From: an uncultured Odoribacter sp.
GTDB taxonomy: Bacteria > Bacteroidota > Bacteroidia > Bacteroidales > Marinifilaceae
Length of the DNA stretch: 64,000 nt
Assembly (NCBI GenBank): GCA_900541415.1
Contig: UQJP01000008.1
Coordinates: forward strand, 65,579 to 129,578
Direction: 5' to 3'
Part shown: positions 31,241 through 42,700 of the stretch, piece by piece
Layout of the letters: every line of letters starts with the position of its first letter
How positions within the stretch are numbered: the stretch's first letter is position 1
Position numbers and translations under genes: made by a program
Notes under the pieces: generated by a model
What the model was told of the DNA's origin: nothing
The model's database searches: none
The model's input: the letters and a program-made list of their open reading frames with translations, nothing else

Positions 31241-33488
31241 GATCTTTCATTTTATTGGCATTATAATTCAGGGCAGAACCGGCACGAAACCATTCTATCT
31301 GTATTTCATTGTAGGTATGCACCACCTCAATCTGTTCTTCCGTTCCGTCTTTATGGGTAATAACCACCGTCAAGGGACATCCCGGAGCAAATGCTTCCAA
31401 CCCCTTCACGCTCAATCGGTCGTCCTCCCGAATCCGGTCATAATCGTCCAGGCGGGCAAAAGTCAGAGCCAGCATCCCCTGTTTTTTCAAGTTCGTTTCA
31501 TGGATACGGGCGAACGATTTCACCAAAACCACCTTCACATTTAAAAAGCGGGGTTCCATTGCAGCATGTTCCCGCGACGATCCTTCCCCATAGTTCTCCT
31601 CTGCCACGATGACCGAAGCCACACCTTTCGATTTATAGTCTTTAGCCACCCCGGACACCGTTCCCCATGAACCATCGAGCTGGTTTTTCACCGAATTGTT
31701 TTCACCGTTGAAAGCATTCACCGCTCCCATCAGTAAATTGTCCGAAATATTTTCCAGATGTCCCCGGAAACGTAGCCAAGTCCCCGCCATAGAAATATGG
31801 TCGGTGGTACATTTTCCGGCAGCTTTTATCAATACAGGCATATTTTCCAAATCTTTTCCGTCCCACGGCTGAAAAGGTTCCAGTTTTTGCAAACGCTCGG
31901 AACCGGGGGCAATCCGCACCTCCGTTTCTTTTCCCTCGGGCGGAATATATCCCTTGTCTTCCACGGCAAATCCGAGAGGAGGCAAGGTATTTCCCCGGGG
32001 CTCTTCCAGTTTCACCCATTCGCCCGACTCATTTTGTAATTTATCGGTGAGAGGATTAAAACATAAATCCCCGGCGATCGTCAACGCCATGGTCAATTCC
32101 GGCGATGCAACAAAAGCATGGGTGTTCGGGTTTCCGTCTGCCCGACGGGCAAAATTCCGGTTAAAAGAAGTGACGATCGAATTTTTACGCTGGTTGTCAT
32201 CGGTCTCTCTTTTCCATTGCCCGATGCAAGGGCCACAAGCATTGGTCATGATAACACCTCCGATCTCCTCGAACAAACGGATCAGGCCGTCCCGCTCAGC
32301 AGTATACCTGATTTGTTCCGATCCCGGATTCACGATTAAAGGGGCAGCCACTTTCAATTTCTTATCTATCGCCTGCCGCGCCAGCGATGCAGCCCGGTCT
32401 AAATCCTGGTAGGAAGAATTGGTGCACGAGCCGATCAGTCCTACCTCCATTTTCCGGGGATAACCGTTTGCTTTTACCTTTCCGGCAAATTCGGAAATAG
32501 GTGTTGCGGCATCCGGCGTAAACGGCCCGTTAATATAAGGTTCCAGTTCCGACAGGTCTATTTCGATCACCCGGTCATAATAATTTTCCGCCCCCGCATC
32601 GGCTTTCAGGCACTCCGCCACCCCGGCGGCAGCCTGCGCGATATTTTCCCGCCCCGTCGCCGACAAATAACGTTCCATTTCCCCGTCGTAAGGAAAAACA
32701 GATGTCGTCGCCCCGACTTCCGCGCCCATATTACAAATGGTGGCTTTCCCGGTGGCCGATAACGTGGCCGCACCTTCACCAAAATATTCTATAATGGCAT
32801 TTGTACCTCCTTTTACGGTTAAAATACCGGCTAATTTCAAAATCACATCTTTCGGCGCAGCCCAACCGGATAGTTTTCCGGATAATTTCACGCCGATGAT
32901 TTTAGGCATCTTCAGTTCCCATTCCATACCCGTCATGACATCCACCGCATCGGCTCCCCCCACGCCTATGGCGATCATACCCAATCCGCCCGCATTCGGA
33001 GTATGCGAATCGGTTCCCACCATCATTCCGCCGGGAAAAGCATAATTTTCCAACACCACCTGGTGGATAATCCCCGCTCCCGGTTTCCAGAAACCGATCC
33101 CGAATTTATCGGAAACACTTTGCAGGAAATCATACACTTCCCGGTTGGTTACACAGGCTTTACCCAAATCTTCCGCCGCGCCTTTCCAGGCCTGAATCAA
33201 ATGGTCGCAATGCACGGTGGCAGGCACAGCGGATTGCCTGCGTCCGGAGTTCATAAACTGCAATAAGGCCATCTGCGCCGTTGCATCCTGCATGGCCACC
33301 CGATCGGGACGAAAATCGGCATATTCTATTCCCCGGGCATAATTCCGCATTTTTTGTTCGTCGAACAGGTGGGCAAATAAAATTTTTTCTGTCAGGGTCA
33401 GCGGTCTTCCCAAAACAGTTCTCGCTTTTTTCACCTTTTCGGGCAATGTCTCATAATACGACATGACCAAATCCAAATTTTCTTTCAT
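31233..33488 (-). CDS. acn: Aconitate hydratase
   Basis: A 751-residue Fe-S enzyme interconverting citrate and isocitrate, of the mitochondrial-like length class. The three cluster cysteines are seen in [10 protein letters not shown] and [23 protein letters not shown] and the C-terminal swivel-domain block [16 protein letters not shown] are family signatures. It is the first gene of acn-icd-gltA and overlaps icd by 8 bases. No clear promoter was found upstream; TATATTTTG on the minus strand near 33695-33703 has one extra base in the -7 element. Grouping all three enzymes in one transcript allows coordinate control of 2-oxoglutarate and glutamate supply. Confidence 0.95.
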   Translation of the reverse strand: MKENLDLVMSYYETLPEKVKKARTVLGRPLTLTEKILFAHLFDEQKMRNYARGIEYADFRPDRVAMQDATAQMALLQFMNSGRRQSAVPATVHCDHLIQAWKGAAEDLGKACVTNREVYDFLQSVSDKFGIGFWKPGAGIIHQVVLENYAFPGGMMVGTDSHTPNAGGLGMIAIGVGGADAVDVMTGMEWELKMPKIIGVKLSGKLSGWAAPKDVILKLAGILTVKGGTNAIIEYFGEGAATLSATGKATICNMGAEVGATTSVFPYDGEMERYLSATGRENIAQAAAGVAECLKADAGAENYYDRVIEIDLSELEPYINGPFTPDAATPISEFAGKVKANGYPRKMEVGLIGSCTNSSYQDLDRAASLARQAIDKKLKVAAPLIVNPGSEQIRYTAERDGLIRLFEEIGGVIMTNACGPCIGQWKRETDDNQRKNSIVTSFNRNFARRADGNPNTHAFVASPELTMALTIAGDLCFNPLTDKLQNESGEWVKLEEPRGNTLPPLGFAVEDKGYIPPEGKETEVRIAPGSERLQKLEPFQPWDGKDLENMPVLIKAAGKCTTDHISMAGTWLRFRGHLENISDNLLMGAVNAFNGENNSVKNQLDGSWGTVSGVAKDYKSKGVASVIVAEENYGEGSSREHAAMEPRFLNVKVVLVKSFARIHETNLKKQGMLALTFARLDDYDRIREDDRLSVKGLEAFAPGCPLTVVITHKDGTEEQIEVVHTYNEIQIEWFRAGSALNYNANKMKDHE

Positions 33489-33740
33489 TTGTATAGTTTT
33501 ATTGAGTGTGTTTATAGTTAGTTTTTCTTTCCGGCCCTCTCTATTTTCTCCGGAAAAACGCCTCTGAGTGGCAAGTTATAAATTTAATTTCCTATTTTTT
33601 CACCTCTGAAAGCCCCTCTAAATGCTTTCCACAAACGCAAAGGATTGCAATGTATGGTTAGTGACATTTTTCTCTTTTTTTGTTAGTTATTTAACAAAAT
33701 ATAGTTATGTTATACAGCATACTTTCCATATTTCACAAAA
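33489..33740. other. Upstream region of the acn operon
   Basis: About 250 A+T-rich bases between acn and the terminator of the beta-helix gene. It should hold the operon promoter, but only an off-spaced -7-like TATATTTTG (minus strand) is visible. No ORF or RNA gene is recognised. Confidence 0.4.
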
Positions 33741-33763
33741 AAAGGACGGAAAAATTCCGTCCT
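33738..33763 (-). terminator. Terminator of the beta-helix gene
   Basis: AGGACGGAA (33743-33751) and TTCCGTCCT (33755-33763) form a 9-bp stem with a 3-base loop. On the minus strand seven T residues follow. It is 125 bases beyond the stop of the gene at 33888. Confidence 0.85.
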
Positions 33764-33887
33764 GTAATGAATGTCTATTTTTATTTTACTACATCTTAAA
33801 CTATTGCAAAAAATCCAATCTTATAATTTTTACTACAATAAAAATTTACGAATGCGAAAAATGCCGCATCCCATTCCGGCATCTTCT

Positions 33888-35432
33888 TTATTTCCGAAGC
33901 AGGCGGGCTTTCAACTGGGCTTCATAAAGCGAAGCAGGCTGAAGTCCGGGACGGTTCAATCCCTCGATATATCCCGCCGGATGTTTAAACGGATGCTTCC
34001 CGTAAGCCGTAGCCGCTATGCCTCCAATGGAATAATCGTATTCCTGCGGCGGTTTTTGCACACACATTTGCCCTTTCGGAGTGACATCGCAGTTCCACAA
34101 CACACCGTGAGCCATAGCCCAGCCATGCCCCGTTCCGTAATCCCCCCGGTTATACAATGCCACAATCAGGGGACGGATCGGATTGACTTCTTTCAGATTA
34201 TCGAAAAGAACCCCGGTTGTCCAGCGGCGATGCCCCTCGTTCACAGCTTTGGTCGCATCCGACGTGCAACGCAGGAATACGCAGCCCGAAACGGTAGAAT
34301 TACCGTTCGAGATGTAATTGTGACGCCCGTCTTTAGCATAGCATTCCTCAAATAACACCAATTGCGAACGTTCATAGATATTGAAGTTATAATAGCGGCC
34401 TCCGGTAACGATCCCCACCGGGTCGAGAGCCACGCAATCTTTAATCGTAGACCGTGTGCAAAGGTGTGTCATAATACCCGACAGGATAAATCCTTTTGTC
34501 GTCACCCGGAGTGCCCAGCAATTTTCAGCCCCGTAAAAACGGATACAATTGGAAGCATGTTGCTCGTCATTTCCCCCTTTGCTGCTGATTTCCACACATA
34601 AATCCTCCACTCCGCAATTACGGCACAGGGCGGAAGCGTCGAAACCATAAATATAAGAAGGGGCTAATGCACGGTCGAGCGTGTAAAACACAGGAGCGTC
34701 CACGGTAATTTTATTACCGGAAACAGCTGTAATATAGCGCTGATACTCTATGGGCTGTTCTCCGGGAGTCCAGCTCGCATCTTTCCCTGTATCCCCATAA
34801 CGGATAGCTTTCAGCCATTTTTCCGTACAGGGATGATACATCACGATGGCATCTCCTTTTTTGAAACGGGAGGCATCCTTTACTTTGAAACTCGTTGCCC
34901 CGACCGGGACTATTTTTGAAGTAATTTCCTCATTTTCCGTATTTTTCCTGTCCGCCCAGCTATGCAGGCGGGTATTCCCCACCACGATAATATCCCTCTG
35001 GTGCGGCGTGTCGCCTGTTCCCCGGATTATCGTAGCATCGGCCCCTTCTCCCTTTAAAACAATTCCGTCCGTATTTACCGATAAAGTCCCTGCCACCGGA
35101 TATACTCCGGCCTTTAAAAGCAACGCCCCCCGGATACCATCGGAATCCGGGCGCAACGCCGCCACCTCATCGATCGCTTGTTGTATATGAGAGGTATTAT
35201 CTCCGTCTACCGGGGATATTTCTTTTACTACTTTCACCACAGGAAGCGCAACCCCGCCCCCTTTATAGCCTGCATGGGAAAAATCGGGAATGACGAATCC
35301 GTCCTTGTCTTTCGCATACACCAGTTTCCCGCTTTTTTTCACTTTCACCAAAGCAGATTGCCAACTCTGCGCTTTTGCCGGAAACCCAAACAGCAGGCAG
35401 GCGCAACACACCAATATGAATAAATTTTTCAT
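33888..35432 (-). CDS. Secreted right-handed beta-helix protein (lyase-like)
   Basis: A 514-residue exported protein with a signal peptide (FLLFGFPAKA-like hydrophobic core ending AKAQSW). The segment GDNTSHIQQAIDEVAAL followed by LLLKAGVYPVAGTLSV and GIVLKGEGADATIIRGTG is typical of pectate-lyase-like parallel beta-helix proteins. Later coils contain ENCWALRVTTKGF and STIKDCVALDPVG. The fold is shared by polysaccharide lyases and glycoside hydrolases. With a GH2 and a GH88 enzyme just upstream in the same direction, a lyase producing unsaturated uronides would fit, but no catalytic residues can be assigned. The ATG at 35432 (MKNLFILV) is preferred; three earlier codons are in frame. Confidence 0.6.
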   Translation of the reverse strand: MKNLFILVCCACLLFGFPAKAQSWQSALVKVKKSGKLVYAKDKDGFVIPDFSHAGYKGGGVALPVVKVVKEISPVDGDNTSHIQQAIDEVAALRPDSDGIRGALLLKAGVYPVAGTLSVNTDGIVLKGEGADATIIRGTGDTPHQRDIIVVGNTRLHSWADRKNTENEEITSKIVPVGATSFKVKDASRFKKGDAIVMYHPCTEKWLKAIRYGDTGKDASWTPGEQPIEYQRYITAVSGNKITVDAPVFYTLDRALAPSYIYGFDASALCRNCGVEDLCVEISSKGGNDEQHASNCIRFYGAENCWALRVTTKGFILSGIMTHLCTRSTIKDCVALDPVGIVTGGRYYNFNIYERSQLVLFEECYAKDGRHNYISNGNSTVSGCVFLRCTSDATKAVNEGHRRWTTGVLFDNLKEVNPIRPLIVALYNRGDYGTGHGWAMAHGVLWNCDVTPKGQMCVQKPPQEYDYSIGGIAATAYGKHPFKHPAGYIEGLNRPGLQPASLYEAQLKARLLRK

Positions 35433-35622
35433 CACGATCATCATTTTAGTTCCCTGTCAATAAAAGAGGATTCCAATGTAACGATTCCCCGGATCGGCTT
35501 CCGGCCTTTCCAATACTTTTTCACTAAAAAGCCCGGCCATTTCCTTCCCCCCCTCGTTTTTATCGTTATCCCAGCCGGGGCACGAAAAAACAACCCGGCG
35601 AATGCGATTAACACCCGATTCT

Positions 35623-38037
35623 TTAGCGGGCGGACACCTTGATAAACTCCGTTTTCAGTTTTCCGGCCTTCACACTCACCACACTTTCTCCCCCTTTCGG
35701 ATTCACCAGGATAAAAGCACGCCCGTTACAAGCCTGCACTTTAGCAGAGCCACCCATCGTGCCCTGATTCCGCAATAAAGAACCGTCCCCGGCAATTTCA
35801 AAGCGGATAAAGTCACGGGCATCCAGACAACGTACCCCTTTACCGTCGGTCAATTGCACTTCAACCCGTATTTGTCCCTTGTCATCCTTCACTGTTTTCA
35901 ATTCTATATTTTCAGGTTTTCCCCATTTTTCCGTTTGATATTCCCAATTCAGGCTATCCGTCACACTGATTTTCTTCCCGTCCACCTTAGCGGTTCCCAC
36001 CACATGAATTTCGTTCTTTCCTTCGTTCAGCTCACAATTCCAGCGTAATCCCGCACCCGGAAAATCCTGGCTATTCCGCACCTTCACGCCCTGACTTTTT
36101 CCGTTTACGAACAACTCCGCCTGCTGGCAATTGGAATAAACCAATATTTCTTTTTTCTCCCCTTTCTCGCCCCAACGTACCGGCCAGGTATGCCCGTAGA
36201 TATGGATCATCGGGCGGGCAGTCCAATAAGACTGGAACACATAGTAGCTCTCTTTCGGGGTCAGGTCACGCTGCACCACTCCTTTTTGATTTACGTAAGG
36301 CACGGGGTTTTCAGGACGTACCGGAGTGGAGAAATCTTTAAAAGGCCAATAAGCCGCTCCGGTCAGCCAGGGCATCGTTTCCTGTTCCTTCAAATGCCAG
36401 TCGATCAGCCGTACAATATAACTTTCCGACCATTGACCGTCGTTCTGTCCGTTTTTGATTTTCGCTTCATTCAGGTTTTCCAAATGCCGTCCGGCATGGC
36501 TGTCGCCGCCCCACTCCACATGCAGAAAGTGTTTCACTCCTTTCATTTCCTTTTCGGACATACTTTTATAATCGGCATATTTTCCCCTGTACCAGCCTGC
36601 CCAGATCGAAGGTGAATAAACATCGACAATATCTTTACAAAAATCACAACGGCGGATAGCAGTCATACGCCCGGCATCCATCCGATGCGATATATCGTTT
36701 AATTCCGACATAAATGCCCGGATTTCCGACTGTTTGAATTCCGGAAAATCGTTGGGCCAATCGTTCTCATTACCTAATCCCCAAATAATCACACTCGGGT
36801 GGTTCCGGTGCTGGGTAATCATGTTCCGCAACATCCGCCGGGCTTGTTCCCGGTATTCTTCTCCTCCCACTCCGCCACGGCACCACGGAATTTCTTCCCA
36901 CACCAGTATTCCCAAACGGTCACACTGTTCCAATACGATAGGCGATTGCTGATAATGCCCCAGGCGAATGAAATTCACCCCCATGTCTTTCATCATTTCC
37001 ATTTCAGCAACAATCTGTTCCTCGGTCATGGCAGCCCCCGTCCCGGCATGATCTTCATGACGATGGGTTCCCCTGAGCAATAAACGCCGTCCGTTCAGCA
37101 TAAACGGCCCCTGATCGATAAATTCAAAATGCCGGAAACCGAATTTTTCAACGGCTTTCACCTGTTGTCCGTTGGCTTTCACCGTCAATTCACAAGTATA
37201 GAGTTCCGGACGGTCGGTATCCCACAACGCCGGGGATTTTATATCAACCGACGCCAGCACTTTTTCCCCCAACGGCAGTAACTGCTTTTCTTCTTTCAGC
37301 ACCACTTTTCCCTGAGGATCTTTCACAACCATTTCAACGATAGCCTCTTTCACATCCAGCGGATTGTAAAATCCGGTCTTTATTTCCAGATGTCCCTTTT
37401 TCAAGCTCTTGTCTAAAACCGCATCAATCCCGATCTCTTTTAAAGAAACTTCCGGTAAATACACCAGATTCACATAACGGTATAATCCTCCGTAGAGATT
37501 AAAATCGGATAAGTCGGAAGGAATCATTTCCAAATCACGCGAATTATCGCAACGGACAGACACCGGCACAGCGCCTTTGAAACGGGCGGCGGCCTTGCTG
37601 CTTAAAAATTCATTCACGGCATCGGTAATATCCACGCTCCACTCATCGTAACCTCCCACGTGGCTGGCCACTTTCGTCGTATAGACATATACATCCGTCT
37701 TTTGTCCGGCTCCTTCAAATTCCAGCATAATCCGTCCGCCGGGATAAGGGTTTTGCAATTGCAAGCGGGTGCGATACCAGCCGGGCCCCTGATAATAGTT
37801 TACGTCGGGATCGACTCCGTCTTCCGCATTGAAACAATGCGGCAATGTAACCTTACTCCACAAAGGAACGGATTCCGATCCTCCACCGGGACGCACCGCC
37901 TCCCAGATGCCTCCCAAATCGCTCTTTAAAAATTCCCAGCCTTTCGTCAGCCGTGTTTTTTCCGTAACGGGAATTTGCGCCCAGGCACTCCCAACCCAAA
38001 AACAGGCAAGCCATATAAATACAATCAATTTTTTCAT
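35623..38037 (-). CDS. Secreted glycoside hydrolase family 2 (beta-galactosidase/glucuronidase-like)
   Basis: An 804-residue exported GH2 enzyme with signal peptide residues 1-20 (VGSAWA then QIP). The sugar-binding domain (PHCFNAEDGVDPDVNYYQG, GWYRTRL), the immunoglobulin-like domain (LWDTDRPELYTCEL) and the TIM barrel are in the usual order. GTHRHEDHAGTG is the family substrate-binding block. The acid/base is E424 in IIWGLGNENDW and the nucleophile E508 in FLHVEWGG. A C-terminal DUF4982-like beta-sandwich completes it. It is shorter than, and only distantly like, the GH2 at 2353-5754. Position between a GH88 and a beta-helix protein suggests degradation of an acidic polysaccharide, with galactosidase or glucuronidase activity both possible. 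Confidence 0.85.
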   Translation of the reverse strand: MKKLIVFIWLACFWVGSAWAQIPVTEKTRLTKGWEFLKSDLGGIWEAVRPGGGSESVPLWSKVTLPHCFNAEDGVDPDVNYYQGPGWYRTRLQLQNPYPGGRIMLEFEGAGQKTDVYVYTTKVASHVGGYDEWSVDITDAVNEFLSSKAAARFKGAVPVSVRCDNSRDLEMIPSDLSDFNLYGGLYRYVNLVYLPEVSLKEIGIDAVLDKSLKKGHLEIKTGFYNPLDVKEAIVEMVVKDPQGKVVLKEEKQLLPLGEKVLASVDIKSPALWDTDRPELYTCELTVKANGQQVKAVEKFGFRHFEFIDQGPFMLNGRRLLLRGTHRHEDHAGTGAAMTEEQIVAEMEMMKDMGVNFIRLGHYQQSPIVLEQCDRLGILVWEEIPWCRGGVGGEEYREQARRMLRNMITQHRNHPSVIIWGLGNENDWPNDFPEFKQSEIRAFMSELNDISHRMDAGRMTAIRRCDFCKDIVDVYSPSIWAGWYRGKYADYKSMSEKEMKGVKHFLHVEWGGDSHAGRHLENLNEAKIKNGQNDGQWSESYIVRLIDWHLKEQETMPWLTGAAYWPFKDFSTPVRPENPVPYVNQKGVVQRDLTPKESYYVFQSYWTARPMIHIYGHTWPVRWGEKGEKKEILVYSNCQQAELFVNGKSQGVKVRNSQDFPGAGLRWNCELNEGKNEIHVVGTAKVDGKKISVTDSLNWEYQTEKWGKPENIELKTVKDDKGQIRVEVQLTDGKGVRCLDARDFIRFEIAGDGSLLRNQGTMGGSAKVQACNGRAFILVNPKGGESVVSVKAGKLKTEFIKVSAR

Positions 38038-38203
38038 ATACTTTTTTTTACAAGCTTATATCCGTCCCTACTTTTTTAAACGTTTGCCGTTTTTCCTAAA
38101 AACAGCCATCCGCTTTTCCTCCCTGCCACATCATGGAAAAGGCAGAGCATACAGAAACCCTATACTCCCTTTTTTCCTTCCTATCTATTATTCCGTCGGT
38201 ATC

Positions 38204-39415
38204 TCAACTTTTCGCACCTTCTGCATTTTCCAAAGCCCTTTTTCTCAATAAGGCTTCCAGAAAATAGTAGTCGGCATAGGACAACGGCACATCCACTTCC
38301 GAATTATGCGGTTTCGAGCCTGTGCTATGCAGCAACAGGAAACCTTTGTCTTTTCCCGGCTCTGCCCGATAGTTCAGCGTTAAGTTTTCCATAATCTTAT
38401 CGGCAAGCGCTTTGTATTTGGCACGATTCACGGGATCCAGCGCACACAATTCATACAAACCGGAAGCCGTCACCGTAGCTGCCGACACATCACGCGGCTC
38501 GTTCGGAATGTCCGGAGCATTGAAATCCCAATACGGGATAAGATCCTGCGGTAAATTTTTATGCTGGAAAATAAAATCGGCAATATGGCGCGCCTGATTC
38601 AGGAACGCAGTATCCCCGGTTTCCCGGAAACACATCGTGTAACCGTATAATCCCCACGCCTGCCCTCTTGCCCAGGCAGAAGAATGGGCATATCCCTGAT
38701 GGGTGTGGCGATGCAATACCTCCCCCGTCAAAGTGTCGTAATTCACCACATGGTAAGAACTGTAATCATCGCGGAAATGGTTTTTCATTGTGGTACGGGC
38801 ATGGCTCACGGCAATATGGTAGAACAGGGAATCGCCGCTTTCCCGGAAAGCCCAGAACAACAATTCTAAATTCATCATATTATCGATAATCACCGGATAA
38901 GCCCATTTATCCCGTCCATGATCCCACGACCGCAAACACCCGGTCTTTTCCCGAAAACGGGTGGTAAGCGTACGGGCAGAAGTCAGCAACACATCTTTAT
39001 ATTCTTCATTAGGAGACAGGCGCAATCCGTTTCCATAACTGCAATACATTTTGAATCCCATATCGTGCGTACTGCCGTTATTCTTTTGGCCTTCGAGCAG
39101 TTCCGTATATTCTTTTGCTTTTTGCTTCCAAAATTCATCTCCCGTATATTCATACATATACCACAGTTCTCCGGGAAAAAAGCCGCTCGTCCAGTCGCCG
39201 GGAGCCACCAACCTTAAATTACCTTTCGAATCGAGTGTCCGGGGACTGCACAATTTTCCTCCTGCTTTTTCCCGTACGGCTTCTGTTTCCTGTAAAGCAT
39301 ATTTCAATTGAGAATCTGCAAAAGTGAAATTATCTTTCACCAGGTTTTGTTTCTTCTGGCATCCGTTTGAAAGAACGGCAAACAAAAAGAGAATAAGAAA
39401 TAGTCTTAAATTCAT
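38204..39415 (-). CDS. GH88 unsaturated uronyl hydrolase lipoprotein
   Basis: A 403-residue lipoprotein. The signal sequence ends in the lipobox LSNGC, so it is probably anchored in a membrane facing the periplasm. It has the six-helical-toroid pattern of GH88, which hydrolyses the unsaturated uronic acid left at the non-reducing end by polysaccharide lyases. The block DKWAYPVIIDNMMNLELLFW contains the likely catalytic aspartate, and HTHQGYAHSSAWARGQAWGL is the second family signature. A perfect -7 box at 39443-39450 puts transcription near 39436, so the ATG at 39415 is used rather than one 30 bases earlier. It heads the GH88-GH2-beta-helix group. Substrates such as chondroitin-, hyaluronan- or rhamnogalacturonan-derived oligosaccharides remain open. 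Confidence 0.85.
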   Translation of the reverse strand: MNLRLFLILFLFAVLSNGCQKKQNLVKDNFTFADSQLKYALQETEAVREKAGGKLCSPRTLDSKGNLRLVAPGDWTSGFFPGELWYMYEYTGDEFWKQKAKEYTELLEGQKNNGSTHDMGFKMYCSYGNGLRLSPNEEYKDVLLTSARTLTTRFREKTGCLRSWDHGRDKWAYPVIIDNMMNLELLFWAFRESGDSLFYHIAVSHARTTMKNHFRDDYSSYHVVNYDTLTGEVLHRHTHQGYAHSSAWARGQAWGLYGYTMCFRETGDTAFLNQARHIADFIFQHKNLPQDLIPYWDFNAPDIPNEPRDVSAATVTASGLYELCALDPVNRAKYKALADKIMENLTLNYRAEPGKDKGFLLLHSTGSKPHNSEVDVPLSYADYYFLEALLRKRALENAEGAKS

Positions 39416-39442
39416 ATTAGATATTTTTTGTAGATTATTTTT

Positions 39443-39450
39443 CAAAAGTA
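39443..39450 (-). promoter_or_regulatory. -7 box of the GH88 gene
   Basis: The minus strand reads TACTTTTG, a perfect TAnnTTTG, 28 bases upstream of the ATG at 39415. No -33 element is clear. Confidence 0.45.
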
Positions 39451-39710
39451 CCCCTTAAAACAGCCGGGATTGATGAATTTCTTTCGCCCCAAGGCTTCTT
39501 TCATTTCCAGCCACCGCTTTTACGGACCGATCAAAGGATGTTCAGAATCTATCGCCCGGCATGATCCACCCGGCAATATCTCCCCGTCCTGTGTCATTGT
39601 TTTATAAAAGATCTCACACCATTCCCACAAAAGCCATATCGGAAAACACGCCATTCATTTCCAAAATAGGATGCTTATTGCAGTACAAATATATAAAGAG
39701 AAACCATATG
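39451..39710. other. Intergenic stretch with no recognised element
   Basis: About 260 bases between the GH88 promoter region and the terminator of the copy B gene. No ORF, repeat or RNA structure could be supported. Confidence 0.4.
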
Positions 39711-39711
39711 T

Positions 39712-39755
39712 AAAAAAAGAGGACTGAAAAATCACATCGCTCATTCTCAGTCCTC
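39712..39755 (-). terminator. Terminator of the IclR-LsrF-copy B run
   Basis: GAGGACTGA (39719-39727) and TCAGTCCTC (39747-39755) form a 9-bp stem with a 19-base loop. On the minus strand the stem is followed by T residues (A run at 39712-39718). It starts 26 bases after the stop at 39781. Confidence 0.8.
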
Positions 39756-39780
39756 CTATATCAATCTGGAACTTCCGGCG

Positions 39781-42700
39781 TTAATCCTCGATAATCACAC
39801 GGAATCCAACATTATAAACTTTCTGCCACGGATAGAAAGCTTTACGGGTGTAAGAAGCACAATACTTAGGACGGTCTGTCCAGGAACCTCCGCGTACCAC
39901 TTTCTTATCGCTGGTTTGTTCTTTTTTCAGGGGATAAGACACGTAATCCGAACAAGTCCACTCGGCCACGTTTCCGTGCATATCTTTCAATCCCCAGGGG
40001 TTTGCCTGATATTTTCCGACAAAAGCCGTCAGCATTTCCCCGTCGTCTACCGAAGCCACCTTAGGAATATAATCCCAATATTTACGCAAGGGGTTGTTCT
40101 TGCTCATCGGTTTAGGATCGACTCCCTGCACAGCCATATTCGATAATTGAGCATCGGCCATGTTTTCATATTGGCTGAAATCCGTGTTGGAAGTGCCATA
40201 CCAGAACGCTTCATCGCTACCTCCCCGGCAAGCCCACTCCCATTGTGTTTCGGTGGGAAGGCTCATTTTCAGTCCGGCTTTCTGGCCTAATTTATCACAA
40301 TATGCAGCAGCCTCGTCACAACTTACCCGAATCACAGGTTGCTGAGGTTTATTGGCAGGCAATCCGGCGGTGGTGTGGTCTTTCCAGAACTGGCCGATGA
40401 TACGGCTGTTGTGTTCCGGGAACAAAGCGCAGAATTGTTCGTTGGTCACCTCTGTTTCGCTCATCCAGAAACCTTTCTTCACAGCAGCTTTAAAAGCCGG
40501 GGCACAATCTTTATCCGAATGGTTCGATCCCATGACAAATTCTCCGGCAGGAACCCAGACGAATTTCATTTTCACGCCCGGAACCACTTCCACCTCTTTC
40601 GAAGTTTTACTGTCGGCAGCCTGACGTTCTTTCGCTTCCGAAGCACTGAAAGGCCAATGTTTCGCTTTCACCTCTTTATAGCGCACTTCTTTTTGCGGAG
40701 CAGGCATTTCGGCTTTGATTTCGCCTTTAGCTTTCAGATAATCGGCATAATCGGCAATCTCTTTCCGCCAATCCACATGCACTCCGTTATATTTCTGCAT
40801 CAACTCCATACGGCGTTCATACTGATCGCGTCCTCCCAGTTTTCTAAGGTCATCAAAGCTTCCGTTATAAGGTGCATTGAAGTCGATCCAATTGTACAGC
40901 GTACGCCATTCCTTATCGGTCAGTTCCACCCCATGATGGCCTGTTGTCAGCATGCGCACCAATTCAGAATTGCTGGCATGATATTCGTAAGGTTTCAGCA
41001 CATACATTTCGGCTTCCGGTCCCTGACGGTATACATAAGGCATAATAGCCAGGTAGCTCTTGCTCCAGGGACGCACCATCCAGTTGTTGCTTCCGCGGCG
41101 CATCGTGTCGATCCGTCCTCCGGTCAGGTTAGGCTGTGCCTTATTTCCATCGTGGCAAGCCACACAGGCGCGGTCTAAAATCGGCTGGATTTCCAGATTG
41201 AAGGTGAAAGAACGCACCCCGCCTTCCGGTGTTTGCAACTGGTGAGGCTTGATCTGCGAAGCAATCGTACGTTTCGGAATAGGAATTTGGTTCTGGTCTT
41301 CGTGACAACCCACACAGGATACCGTTTCACCCGGTTTCGGGGTGAACCAGCTACGGAACCACTGCAACGCGCGTCCCTCTTTATCCAAAGGTTGTAAAGA
41401 GATCGGTGTGTTGGCAGGCACTTTGAAAATTGCCGATCCATCCTCTTCCACCGGAACAGTTCCTAAAAGCCGCTTAATATCCCAACCGCTCTGTACCCCC
41501 TGGGCATCGTGGTCGGAAGGAGAATTGCGGTATGCATATTCATAAGCGAAAACGCGCAATTCTTTCACCGTTCCCCTCGGCAATCCCTTTGTACCTTCTC
41601 CCTCGTAAATATCCTGGATAAATACGGTAGCTTCCTTATCGGCCAGATTCACCCGGTCTGGAATAACAGGAGGAGTTTTAACTTTTCTCACCGGCATCGG
41701 GGCATTCATACCCTCGCCTTCAAACTCTGCGATACAGGTCAGGTTATCGAATACGTCCACCAGATAAATACCCCACAATCCGGTGGGAGATAATTTAGCA
41801 GATACCAGGAAATAATCGTCGTTCAACGGGAAAGGACGCAGGAACTGCGGCCATACGCCATCTACTAACTGGTCTTTCACTTCCGGGATGATTTTCCGGT
41901 CGCGGAAAGGCATTTCCTGTACCACTCCCTGCTCTTCTTTCCGCGACTTAGCAGGATCGAAGATCATCAAACGGCCGGAACGAACCACTCCGTGGTGACC
42001 GGAGATCACACCCACGAAACGGGTGGTGCTTCCCGGCAACGGTTTTATATCGAACGTACTGTTCGGCCAGAAAGAGCCACTGCCATACAATGCCTTGTTC
42101 TCTGTTCCGTCCGGATTCATGTGCATCACGATACGTGAAAAATAGTGAGTCAGGTCGGTGTATTCCCAGCGGGTATACATCACACGCCCGTTGTTCATCA
42201 CCACGGGATTCCAGTTTCCGTCCTGGTCGAAAGTCAAACGGCTGAAAGAACCGTTTTTCGGATCATAAAGTGAAAGGTTACCCACTGCATCGCTACCGTT
42301 CACACAAGGCACACCGTGGTAACCGATATTTGTAGAAGCAATAATCCGTCCGTCAGGCAGGTAGTTTGCATCGCAAAATTCAAGGTCGGGCTCATCCACT
42401 TTCACTTTCTGGTGGAAATTCTTTCCGTCGATTCCCACTTCATACACCTGCCAGTGATTATTTTCATCAACAGAAGAAAATAGCAATTTATCTCCGTCCC
42501 AGTGCATTTGCAGGTCGGCAATATTCACTTTGCGTTCCGGCTTATAAATCGTACGTTTCTGTATATCGCCACGGAGATTCGACAATTCCATAATTTCAGC
42601 GTCCTGTCCCACCCGGGAAGCAGAATACATGCTTGACCAGTTATTAGGCGGAGTACCCAACGACCCGGCCATTGCGCTGCGGGCACGGTTTCCCAGATTA

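Noticed and set aside
35574..35599. GCCGGG/CCCGGC hairpin after the GH2 gene
   Set aside because: A six-pair stem with a 14-base loop and no T tract is too weak to call.
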